A stretch of DNA of 64,000 nucleotides from Hydractinia symbiolongicarpus (lineage: Eukaryota; Cnidaria; Hydrozoa; Anthoathecata; Hydractiniidae). The stretch spans positions 8,122,001 to 8,186,000 of the forward strand of contig NC_079884.1 of assembly GCF_029227915.1 (NCBI RefSeq). The letters run 5' to 3'. Positions within the stretch are counted from its first letter, which is position 1, and the number at the start of each line of letters is the position of its first letter. The position numbers and the translations under genes were made by a program. Below, one piece after another: positions 44,394-56,600 of this stretch. The notes below the pieces were generated by a model that saw only the letters and a program-made list of their open reading frames with translations, was not told the origin of the DNA and made no database searches.

Positions 44394-46728
44394 ATGGCGG
44401 ATCCGTTACCATCTGGCTGGATCGAAAAGGTGTCTCAATCTACTGGTAAAACGTACTACTATAATCCATCTACAAAACAAAGTCAATGGGAGAGACCTGT
44501 AGGAGATAATAGTGATCAAGTCCGAGCATCCCATCTTTTGGTAAAACACACTGAATCACGCAGACCTTCCTCTTGGAAGCAAGAAGTTATATCGAGGTCG
44601 AAGGATGAGGCTCTAGAAATTATTAAAGGTTTTGGCACTATTTTTAATTTTCTGTGCTCAAAAATTATTTTGTGTTAAAGATTGGGCCTTCACTCCTTAA
44701 ACCTTTTGAATCAGTTAGGAAAACTGAAGAAGAAAGATCTGAGGCTAAACTTTTCTAATGCTTTTGGACATATAGCTAGCTAGCTATATTCATAAAGGTA
44801 AGATAACACACAAAAAATGGTGGTTAGTGTCCTAACTGATCCTACCTGAAATTTAAAAAAATGCACATTTTGACTTGCTTATTACTCCCTTAAAATTAGC
44901 TGACCAAACATTATGTACACAAAAAGGCAGGTGTCATAAATATGTGGGTTTTTTTTAAGTCATTTGAGCCCTAAAAGGGTCAGTCGGCTAATGGATAAAT
45001 AGAAAATCGATAAAAAAATTGATCCCTCTATTTAGCATGCCATTAACAACCATTATTTAATGATAACTTGGGTGCTTCTTTTAATTGAAGGTTTTGTATG
45101 CCATTATGAACTAGTTCACAGGACTCTTAAAATTTTCGAAGGCCCCTTAGCATGGGGGGGACGAGCATAGATGGGGGTAAATAGGGTTCATCTGTTAACT
45201 CGAACACCAAATGTTTGTGACAAGTGCCTAACTATAGGGGTAAGGCTGAAATAATTCTAGTAAAAAAAATGTTCTCAGTATAAAGTCTATTCCTTCCAGA
45301 AGTGGAAATTATTATAACAAGGGTGATATATGATAAGCCACACACTGTAAAAAGTGTGGTTGTTTTCAGGCGAGTTTAAGGTTTTTAAAAAATATGATTT
45401 TCACTATTTTATCAGCATATGGCCGATTGATACTTGACTCCCTATTCCCTCTACTAGTTTTATACAGCATGCAGAAATTCATTTGACCTAAGTACACAAG
45501 TTGGTGGCTGATTTGCCAGATTTTTGAGTTTTTGTCTGCCTATTAACCTTATTTTAGTTCTCTTATATCTTTGAAACAAAGCTGACTTTGTTTTCTGCAC
45601 CATTAGGGAAGAATAAAGAATAGTAAGGCTTGCCTATTATCACACATTTTTTTGAATGTATTTTTAGGGGACAATGCTCTGTTTATTATAATTTCTGCCC
45701 CTATGTATACACACAAATATATACAAATACATCACACCAAGCCTTGTATATAGCATGCAATTTAGCAATTCAGTGTAAGTTTGTCACCATTGTAATACTA
45801 ATTAACAGAGACGTACAAGAGTGAAATAATTTGTCAATTCAAATGCCAGTCAATTTTTTGTGACTGTGGTTTAATTTGTCTTCTGACAGTTACTACAGTA
45901 AGAAGGAGGAGGACCATGGCATTTCTCTTTGTTTTAACAGGTTACCGACAACGAATCACCAATGATGAAATATCTCTTTCCAAACTGGCTGAAACAGAGA
46001 GTGATTGCAGTAGTGCAAGAAACGGAGGAGATCTTGGTTATTTCGGTCCTGGACAAATGCAAAGTCAGTAGAATACGTGTTACACCAAATACTTTCTGAA
46101 CTAATAAAAATTGTTTTTCTTAAAGTTTTGTTGATATCTATATGGGCAATATTTTTAGTTGTTTGTTTGATATGTGTTATTATTTATTTATTTATTTTTG
46201 CGTTTTTAGAGCCATTTGAAGAAGCCACGTAAGTTATTTTTTGTTTACTGCAAATCAACTAGCATAAGAATCTGTGTGTTGTGTTTTTTTTTTTTTTTCG
46301 TCGATTTCTTGAAAGATTTATATAGTCAGACAGTTTAGGCTATTACAGTTTAAATACCATGCAAACTTGGTGATGCTTCCAAGAAAAATTATGAATGGTA
46401 ATTTTTAAAGTAACGTTTGCAACACAGATTTAAATTAGGACCATCGCAACATTACCTCTTTTCGTTTAGTGGAAATAAAAATATTGAAGGAACTATTTAC
46501 TCAAAATTAATACGCTCTGAGTAATACTTATTTTTCACTGTACCAAAAAAAATGCACGACATTTCACCTCGAGTCCGTTACGCTGAGATTTTGAATGTTA
46601 TTTTTTATATGCTCGTCAAAAGATTAACTTTGTATTTTTATTTTTTTAGATTTGCGCTAACAGTTGGTGAGCTCAGTGAACCCGTGTTTACCGATTCGGG
46701 AATCCATTTGATTTTACGTACCGGTTGA
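44394..46728 (+). CDS. PIN1: Peptidyl-prolyl cis-trans isomerase Pin1
   Basis: Pin1 isomerises phospho-Ser/Thr-Pro bonds in nuclear and signalling proteins (family knowledge). Four exons: 44394-44628, 45941-46063, 46210-46228 (a 19-nt microexon) and 46650-46728; 456 nt, 151 aa. The WW domain runs from about residue 6 to 38, with Trp9 and Trp32 and SQWERP. The parvulin domain begins ASHLLVKH (catalytic-site His) and has SRRPSSW, the basic loop that reads the phosphate. The active-site Cys is in [13 protein letters not shown] and the second His in [13 protein letters not shown] at the C terminus. The WW-PPIase linker is shorter than in the human protein. The start is the ATG in AACAAGATGGCGG, an A at -3, after a GC-richer stretch likely to be the promoter. 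The donor of exon 1 (G|GTTTTG) is weak but is the only one that keeps frame. Confidence 0.97.
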
Positions 46729-48304
46729 TAATGCCGTGTTTTAAAAAATCATGCTCTTACAATCACGCTGAAGTGAAGGAATCGCCCGTTGTTATTTATC
46801 AATTTCTACGTCGATATTTAAAAAACACTTGCTGTGAATCCAATGCTTTCGAAATGAAAAAATATAAATTGTTTCATATTTTTGGTTTTTATTTTATGTT
46901 GTCTCGTCCGTTTTTTTAAATGACGAGGTATGGTTTTGTGTTTTAACTGTTTTCTCATTTGTGCTTCAAGTTGTTGGAAGGGATTTTTCATCACGAGTAT
47001 CTATCTTTCATGCCACACCTCAAAAAATCCTCAATTGTATTATATGCAGACAAAGACGACGCCGTCGTGTCAGACCTTAAGGGAATACCTTACGGAATTA
47101 ATTTTGTTTCTCAATTTATACCGTTTTTCAAGGACAAAACTTAATAAAGACTGCTGAAATTGAAATTCACATTATGTAGTTCTAGGTAAATCAGAAGAAG
47201 AAAAATGTGTAAATCATTTTATAAAAAAGGAAAAAAATCTAAATTTCGCAGGAACACACGTTTCCCGAATTACATGTTTATAAATTTTCAACTTAATCCG
47301 ACATTGGAAAGTTCTGTTTTGGTGGCATCATTGTTACGGTCAAAGCCTACTTAATTTTCGACTTGTACTAATAAGCCTCATCGTCGAGCAAAGGTTAATT
47401 AGTACAAAATTAAAAAAAATGTAGCAGGTTGTTTGTTTGATGTACGCAATTTTTATGTGAGGATTTTGAAAATTACATTCATTTTCTTTAAAAAAGTTGA
47501 GAAAGAGCTGCGGCACATGAAAGAAAATAAATTCGGGAAAGGTGTATTAGTTTTGGCAAATTTCGCGATTCGCGGGATTCCCAAAAATTTTCGCGTGAAC
47601 TAATTTTCGCTTTTCCTTAAAGACGTAAAACTAACCTTGTCCTTAGGGCTGGTTATGTTTTTTTTATATTTGACAAAATCTGAACAAGGCATAGAAAAGC
47701 CCTGTGGATGAGTTAAGTCATTATTATTAACTTGAGATCCGATCTCGGTCAATGAAAATTAATGTAACATGAGCGTTCTTCTGATATATTTTAGAGTGCC
47801 TTATACTGGGGTGAGTCAAAATCAAGGCAGAGTACGCCATGATTTTTAGCTTAAAAAAGTACCAAGGTATCAGAGTTTCCGTAGAACTGCAACTCGCAAA
47901 TGAAAAAAAGTCAAAGCAAGTGAGGTGCATCGTTCTTTCCCTTCCAAATACCACGATCTTAAAATCATAAAATTTACCAATGTTGTGAAAGCTAGCCCGT
48001 TAGCAACTTTATCTAAATGTATGAAAGTGAATTCTTTTTCAAGAATATAGAAAATGTTTTTGTGTGTTGTTACCTGCATTCGCATTAGAAAATGTTTTCA
48101 TTTTCCTGATCATTGAAATTTTCTCGATTTGCCAAACTTGTAAAAGATTTAATCAATTTTAAGGAACTACAGAAGCAGGAAGTAGAAGGGTCGATTAGTA
48201 ATCTGTAAACGTTTACGTTTATAGTTCTGAACGTAAATACGCTTCTATTTTGACGTTATGCATGAGTGGGTATGTGCTGAACGATAAATTGTATTCTGTA
48301 AAAC
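46729..48304. other. Intergenic between PIN1 and the SGNH hydrolase gene
   Basis: PIN1 3' UTR and SGNH gene promoter. An AATAAA at about 47142-47147 is a candidate PIN1 polyadenylation signal. The frame at 46959-47144 contains HLKKSSIVLYAD, which faintly resembles the 'YADD' region of LINE reverse transcriptases; it is too short to call. Nothing else recognised. Confidence 0.45.
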
Positions 48305-49668
48305 ATGGCGCTGAAGCTGTGTATATTTATTCTACTACATATTGATCAAATTATGTTAACTTTAGCAAGCTCTTTATATGGTGAGTGTGTTATATAGAAT
48401 GTGTGTTTTATCTCTGTTTGTCTGCTCTGAATTATACCTTTAAGGGATGCAGGCATCGTTGCATGACAAAGAAAATAATGCACACCTTTGAATATAAAAT
48501 AACCAATTATAATTCCTTTTCTGCTGGTTGCGTTAAGAACTTAATGCGTTTAAAATGTTCTGTACTAAAGCGTTTTACGTTTTACCCAAACCCTGCTCTT
48601 GCTCCCAATGCTTTCGCTTTATGACATGTGCTGGTGCGGCTGAAAGTCTGGGCACGAGATTAGACCTTGCTAAAAGCACTTAAGACAAATCTGTATGTTG
48701 ATAAAAACAAAAATGATATTGACCGTTTTCTTTAAACCACAAATCCATGGTTTTAACGTCACTTACGGCTTAAAACCAGCAACCCTGGAAACGAGATTGG
48801 CGGAAATGTTTATATATTTTAAGCTCTATAAAAATATATTGGGAAATCTTAACTTTTCCTTCTTACTTTTTTTGCACAAAATTCTTTGTTTTCAGGATCG
48901 GGTCAGCAAATTCCACCTCTTAAAAACTACAACGTGAAAGGTACAGAATCAGCCACACATGTGAAACGCATACTGGCGTTTGGTGATTCCATCACGGAAG
49001 GTTACACGAAAGCAAATGGTCCACTGCAATTTTTTCCATACTCAACTAAATTAGAAGAACTTTTAAATGCTCATGCAACAGGCACACGATTTGAAGTTAT
49101 CAATGAAGGTGTAAGTGGAGAGTGTGTGTACATCGAGATGGCTACGAGACTGCCACATGTTTTAAAACAGTATGCAAAAAATCTAGCTGTTGTTATAATA
49201 TTAGGAGGAACAAATGATTTGCGAACTTTAGATTGTGAAAAAGATGTCAACGTGGCGTATGAGTTGCAAAACCTTCACGATATGGTTCATAAACATGGCA
49301 TAAAAACAGTAGCTGTCACAATACCGGAAGCCGAAGAAAATGACGCGAGTATCGCCAAGTATGATTTTGACAAGTATGAACTGATTTGGAACACAACAAA
49401 TAATAAAATTCGACAGTACGCTTTGACTCATGGGGATACAACTTTATTATGCGATTTAGCAAAAGAATTCCCGATGAAAAAATTAAGCGAAGCTAATCGA
49501 CAGAAACACTGGGGTGACAACTTACATCCAACGAAGTTGGGATATAAAAAAGTGGCAAGACTTTTCTTTGATATCCTACAAAAGGAATTTGGACTCTTAT
49601 CAACACCAATCGGTCGAACTAACGTTCATGAGGACCTTGCATCACAGAAACAAGCAAGTTCAAATTGA
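48305..49668 (+). CDS. Secreted SGNH/GDSL hydrolase
   Basis: SGNH hydrolases cleave or transfer acyl and other esters; the substrate cannot be read from sequence. Two exons: 48305-48380 and 48896-49668; 849 nt, 282 aa. Exon 1 encodes a hydrophobic N terminus (MALKLCIFILLHIDQIMLTL) that looks like a signal peptide, and the splice keeps phase (G|GA). All four blocks are present: block I FGDSITEG (nucleophile Ser about 57), block II NEGVSGE (Gly about 97), block III GGTND (Asn about 132) and block V DNLHP (Asp about 233, His about 236). The length and the single compact domain resemble TesA-like arylesterases. Whether it came from bacteria by transfer cannot be judged, but the intron inside the signal-peptide junction shows it is established in the genome. 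It converges with HACE1. Confidence 0.87.
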
Positions 49669-49686
49669 CTGACATACATGAAACGA

Positions 49687-49692
49687 AATAAA
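49687..49692 (+). terminator. Polyadenylation signal of the SGNH hydrolase gene
   Basis: AATAAA begins 19 nt after the stop codon at 49668. This is a short but plausible 3' UTR arrangement. Confidence 0.5.
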
Positions 49693-50694
49693 AGCGCGTT
49701 TTATCCTGATATTAAAAACGCTACAGGGCCTGGGAACGAGGTTACGATGTAAAAAGCAAAATGGTAAAAACAAATCAAGACACCTATTCAGCGAACCGAT
49801 AAAATTTGTATGGAAAATACCATAATTATCTGAATGATATCTTCATTGCAGCTATTATGTTAAAAAGACGACGTTATGAAAACGCGATTATCTCCTTTTT
49901 TAAATTGATTTTTTACCACTTCGGCACTAATACCTGACCGCGGGGAGAGTTTTATAAGCGCGTGTTAAGTATTCTTGTTGCTAAACACTTGTGTTTTGGC
50001 TTTCAATTTCGTCAACTTTTCTATTTCGATCTAATCTTTGGATTTTTTTAGCGTGTGTGAACACTTAATGTAACATAGGAGAGTTTTCTCTTAATCTCCG
50101 TTGTTTCTCAGAACATTTGGTTGATAACACAGTGACGTCATGAATAGACAGGGTAAAAACATTCATCAACTTTTTTTACTTTATAACATCGTAATAAATG
50201 TACAAAATTAAAATAAATAAACATGAAATTATAGGAAGAATAAATTTAATTGTAAAAAATGCATCTAAGAAAAATAGAAAAATTACTCTATAAACAGTAA
50301 CCTTTGACAACAAAAGGGTCAAATTTGGACTAATGGTAATCTGGTATACTAATGCCGCCTTCAACCTAGGTAATACAGACATGGCAGAATTAAATAAACT
50401 TTGTTTAGATGAACTAGCGTAGTGTTAGATAAATTTTAGATGTTTATTTTAAAGAGTAGTAAAAAAACGAATTTTTATTTTTGCATCTATTATTGCAAGC
50501 TTGCAGCTTACATCAAAAGTATGAAAGATTGGATTTGCGTATTTGTTAGTTCTCCGTACACATAAAGCAATCTCTAGAAATAACTATTGCGTATTTTTAG
50601 AATTATAACAAAAACGTAATAAAAATTCATATATATATTCTATCACAATGACTTCTTAAAAAATATTTCGTTCTTGAAACTATCCAATCATCAA
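49693..50694. other. Convergent intergenic region, SGNH gene and HACE1 3' flanks
   Basis: It holds the 3' ends of both genes. 'CAGGGCCTGGGAACGAGGTT' near 49724 recurs in inverted form near 8335 (CCTCGTTCCCAGGC) and 26190 (TTCGTTCCCAGGGCC), so it is probably a piece of a common dispersed repeat. TTTATT (AATAAA on the minus strand) at 50443-50448 is one candidate HACE1 polyadenylation signal. No gene. Confidence 0.45.
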
Positions 50695-53600
50695 TCAAGT
50701 AAATTCGAATCCCAAACTTCCACACGAAATTGCTATCCTTAATTTGCTTTCGAGTTCTTTTTCGCTTTTGTAATCAGGTAATTTTAACATGTTGAAACTA
50801 AAAGAAAAAGACGACAAATATTGAGACACTGAACAAAATGTGGTTGTTTCATTTCTTGCAATGTTCAGTGGATTCACTTTTATTTACAATTAATTAATAA
50901 AGCAATTAGTTGCATTTTTACATTCAGTAAATTTATTTTTATTCAATGAACGGGGATCCATCGTGTCACTAAAAAATCCCGAGAAAGTCAGTTTCGTAAA
51001 ACATACTGGTATGTTTTGTCTGCAAGAGAGCTTTTAGTAAATCAAATGACGAAGTCTCTCTCAGTGAATAGTGCTACAATTGTGTGCAATATATCGGGAC
51101 AAATTCAGCTTCAAATTAAGTTGAAAAACCCACCCTTCATTTCTCAATGTCGGGGACCCAGGGGATACCGTAACGGTATTTCAAAATTGAGATAGGGGTA
51201 AGGGGGCCTGTAAAATGGTTAAGGGTAAATTTTGGTAAAAAGCTATGCTATTTATTCCGGCCTTGTTTTAAGATCTCATATTTTAATGTTCAGTATATTA
51301 CTCCTAAAAACATTATATTTCAACCGTAAATATCAAGGATATCAAAAAACTAGCACAATTAGTTTTACCTACAAAATGTTTCTCTTGTTTAACTGTATTT
51401 AAAAAATGACAGGAGAGAAAGAAAATAACAATATGAACTGATAGAGGAGGAGAAAAAGTTTTAATTCAAATTCACGACACATTTTTGTACACGAAATGAG
51501 TATTTTGAACTATTTTTCTAATTATCGGACACTTGAAGAAAAGAATGTTTTTTAAATTGTTTCCTGTATAAAATTGACAAACGAAAAGTGTTTTTTTTCA
51601 CAAAAAAATTATTGTCGTTGCTATTTTAAACAATAGTACAATTTAGATCTTTTTGCTATATTTTTGTTATCTCTCATACTAACCCAAAAATGAACCCAAA
51701 AAGACCTAAAATATACTCGATTTATCAGCAATAAATACAGGTAAATATTTAAGATCACTTTGTTGTAATATTGTTCATTGGTAACGACCACACGATCGAT
51801 ATAAGAACAACATGTCACTAAGCAAGAAAACATTTGAGCCATTCAGTCAGTTGGTAAAAGAATAATTTCATTGAATATAAAAATTCGTTCACTGGATGCA
51901 AATATCAAGTCAATGAATTGCAAATTTAAATTTTTGAATACAATACTATATACTGAAAGTAACAATGAATTCGCCGAATACAAATATTAATGAATCCACT
52001 AAATATTAAACACAAATATTAATGAATCCACTGAATAATAAAGCCATGCAAAAACAGACAGCATAGTTAAGGTATGAAATATTTTCAGATACTTTACTGG
52101 TTTTGTTGATAAATTCCATTTAAATTCCAAGGGTTCATTTACATTTTTAATTTTATGGGGCATGTGTGTCCGTTTTTATACAAAGACAGACCAACCCAAT
52201 ATGAAGATGTAGATAGAGATGTAGAGGCATGATATAAAAACTCTTTGAGCGTATTGCACACTCACTTCTCGTCCGCTTAAATGTTTTTATACAAGTAGTC
52301 AAATATATTGTTCGCTCCTGTATCTTATTTTTTATTTATTTATTTATTTATCTATTTATTCATTTTGTTAAGTACATTTAGCATTATTTGAAAATTTGAA
52401 GGTAGACAGCGATAAAAAAAGAAAATTTGCAGGTACACAGTAAGAAAACAGATAAGGTAATAGAGATGCGTACCACGTGCTTGTTGTAGGAAGCAAATTT
52501 GTTTTGCCATCAACTCGACATAATGTGAATAACTGACTCCCAGTTGCTCCAGAAAGATTGGAGAAACCACCCCATGGAACACGTGACCTATGAATAAATA
52601 AATCTTATCTGCATCTAGTTGATTCGAAGTGATGAGTGTCGCAGGTGTATATAAGAGCGCAGCACTATTGTAACGAACTTCTGGACGTCTATTAATCCAA
52701 CTTACGTTCCCGTAACAAACTGTAACAACTGAACTTGCTCCTCGCGTGTGAACTCTTTTACGACATTCCAAAAGCTCTAAAAATTCATAATATGGAATAA
52801 AAATACAAAGAACTGATTTTTCACTTTTGATAAATTAATTCAATTGTAAACCATGCCTGAATTGTCTCGTCATTTTCAGTAAAGCCAGCTTGATACGACG
52901 TGTTTTTCATCCAGTCATCTACATCGATATCAGGAACACCGGAGAGCAACAATTCCTACATGCAAAGACAGTGAGGAATCAATACGTAAGAAACTCGCTC
53001 GATTTACGTGTTGTTTAAAAATACTTGATGTTAGATTTCATTTACAAAACGATCAAAGATTATATTTTTTGTAACTTTTTTTTGTTTTGAAGAAGGGAAA
53101 ACCACATTGCATAGCTTGAACTGATAGATTTATAACATCTGAGGGTGAGGGTGACAGAGGAAAACTTACCAATTCGTATTCGTTAAAGAGAGATACAAGC
53201 GAGTGAGGAATATATTCGTTGAATCCTTTTAGAAAAGCCACAATCTGTGGTTTGATGGCCTTTGTCATGCGAAGATCTGCAGCACGGTTTACATATTCGT
53301 ACTAGAAAAAAAGAAGAGCGATTTCACCAAGTGACAGAAAAATGGTTCAGAAGAACGTTTTATAGACACAAATTATATAAAAACAGTCCTTAGCTTGAGA
53401 ATAAGCACAAAGATTATACAAAGCTGACATCCAGAGATGAAAACATGAAACAATAAGACGAAATGCTGTCTGTTATTAGTACAGACCAACATAGGGCACC
53501 ATAGACCAACATAGGGCAACATAGGGCACAAATATGCTTCTTATAGTCCTCAAAAGAGAATCACGTGTCCATTCTTTTTTCCTTATACGACAGCGCCTAA

Positions 53601-56600
53601 CTTGTTAAAGTTTTAGATATTTAAGTGTTTCCATAACTGTGTGCCATTGCAACAGTTCTGTCATAACTTGTTGGACCCACCTTATTTTCGTCAGTAACTA
53701 GAATATTATTTCCATCCTCTTTTAGTTTCACTTCTTGTGTTTGTCCAAATACATCTGTTTCCACAGAAAATGTGATGTCCAAACCCAACTCATCAATAGA
53801 ATTGTCTAATATCCACTAGAAAAAAAGGTTATAGAAACTATGACGTACTGAAATAAAAGCACACTTTTTTGAAACATAAAATCTTAGAAATTCATTAAGA
53901 ATTTAATCCTGACAGAAGGGCGTAAAGATTTTCAGGGTATATTTTATTCTCAGAAGCCTATGAAATTAGTTTTAGGCTAATTTATCATTTTTGTTTACGA
54001 AGATTTAAGTTGTGCATTCGAGACAGATCTTGTAATATTTTTTTTTTGCTAACAGAAAATAGCAGTATTAAAAAATTGAAAAATAAAACTGTTACTTGCA
54101 AATTTTTCGAGTACTCTGGATCAATGGATTCCACATCTCTATAACTAACAGGAACTCCTTAAAAAAAAAGTTTTGTCGTCAATATTTTACATATTATTGA
54201 AACAGTAACTACATCAAACAAACAGACAAATATCTCAAACGAACGAAAGCATATAAACACCGACCTAGTATATGCTTATAAAATGATCTTGTGAAGTAAG
54301 CAGTGATCAGATGTTTATGATACAATGCGATTCCCATGATTCGTCCAGCAAATTGAAAGTAACTCAGGTGGTCAGGATTTATGGAAGAGTTGCAGTTTGG
54401 TTGAAATGTTGAACCTGGAAGAAAATTATTTATACATAGTCTTGTTTTGTTAAACTTTATATATAAGTTTATATATGTATCAAAAGAGAAGTAGTATAAC
54501 CCGCGTAAATGATCTCACCATCTGTTGAAAGTGTAAACAAAGCAAAATCGGGATTTAACATTTCTTTTACCAGTAAATCTAACCATTCTCTTGTCACTCC
54601 TGCACCCTGCAAGCAAAAAAATGACGAATATTTTGTATGAATTTTTGTAACGGTAAACCTGCGAAAAACACTGCCTTACTGCAAACTATATTCTTAAGCC
54701 ATGACCAGAAAAGAGAAAGTGCATCGATTCGATTTTTCATGAAAAAATAGCAAATATATGATAAAAAGTAATTATACCATTAAATAATTTGATACAATTA
54801 AAAGACGGATTTTAACTAACAAACTTTTTACTAAAGGTAAACCAGAAAAAATGCATCGTTAATGTTGTTGATAATGTCAAATACACAAAAGAATAAACCA
54901 AAAAATAGAAATGTTAGCTGTGAAAAACATAGAGAGAAAATTAAGCATTTTTCCTTACTTAAGAATCTAAAATTTACATATAAAAGTTTTTACCATCCCA
55001 TCTTCACCATGAAAACGAACTGTTACGTTTCTCTTTAAGTGGTCTTGATTCTTCTCTGTCAATTCTTGACAACTTGTTTGTAATAAAAGGTCTGCATGAT
55101 AAAATTTAAGAAATTCTATATTAGCTTTTACATAGCATATTTATTGATTGCTTTAAGAAACCTTACATACAGTCTACTATGTGAAGTGAAAGCAGGGAGT
55201 CTGCTTTATCTATGACTCTTTAAAGAAATTATACTCTAATCAATTTAACTGACTTCGTGAGATTATTGGAATTATTCGTTCTAGGACATCTATTATTATT
55301 AATAAATTAGCTATGTAATAAAACAATAAAATCAAAGATAATTGAGGGAACACAGATACTTCCAATTTTAAAACATATATTAAAAAAGTTATGGTAAGAC
55401 ATTAGTACACAACATGAGACAATAACCTGTCATTTATAAGCTCTCAAGAAAACGTGGTACCTCTTGTAACGTTGATGACACTTTGTTCATCTATGATGGC
55501 ACTGTTACGTTTCTTATCATCATACAATCTTTCATAAAACCATTTCTGACGATCACTGAATGGCTACATAAATAAAAGACTATCCTTATAACTTAAAAAA
55601 TTTGGGCTATGTTTAAACTATTCTCTCTGCGGAGAACAAAGATGTGATTAAAATTGTGCAGAAAATATTGTAAACACTACTGTATGTTTCTTTGCGTAGA
55701 GAGAGAAGCAAACTTTATGGAAATAAATATACTATACGCAATCCAATCAAAAGCAAATACTTCGTGCACTGTACCTCGATAAAATATTGTTTAAATACTT
55801 ATTCCAATAGTAGGGAAAAAAACTTACTTCAGTGATTGGAACTGAACACCGCGTAATGGCAAAATGGTAATGACAAAAACTTACTTCAGTGATTGGAACT
55901 GAACACCACGTAATGGTGAAATGGTAATGACAAAAACTTACTTCAGTGATTGGAACTGAACACCACGTAATGGCAAAATGGTATTGACAGAAACTTACTT
56001 CAGTGATTGGAACTGAACACTGCGTAATGGCAAAATGGTATTGACAGAAACTTACTTATGTGATTGGAACTGAACACTTCGTAATGGTGAAATGGCAATG
56101 ACAAAAACTTACTTCAGTGATTGGAACTGAACACCACGTAATGGCAAAATGGTATTGACAAAAACTTACTTCAGTGATTGGAACTGAACACCGCGTAATG
56201 GCAAAATGGTATTGACAGAAACTTACTTCAGTGATTGGAACTGAACACCACGTAATGGTGAAATGGTAATGACAAAAACTTACTTCAGTGATTGGAACTG
56301 AACACCACGTAATGGCAAAATGGTATTGACAGAAACTTACTTCAGTGATTGGAACTGAACACTGCGTAATGGCAAAATGGTATTGACAGAAACTTACTTA
56401 TGTGATTGGAACTGAACACTTCGTAATGGTGAAATGGCAATGACAAAAACTTACTTCAGTGATTGGAACTGAACACCACGTAATGGCAAAATGGTATTGA
56501 CAAAAACTTACTTCAGTGATTGGAACTGAACACCACGTAATGGTGAAATGGTAGTGACAAAAACTTACTTCAGTGATTGGAACTGAACACCACGTAATGG

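Noticed and set aside
46959-47144. Possible LINE reverse transcriptase 'YADD' remnant (SSIVLYADKDDAVV)
   Set aside because: The motif is broken by an extra residue and no other reverse transcriptase motif lies nearby. It may be chance within the PIN1 3' region.
52352-52771. 139-codon minus-strand open frame
   Set aside because: It overlaps HACE1 exons 52706-52776 and 52474-52587 in the wrong frame. The HECT frame with splice sites explains the sequence.
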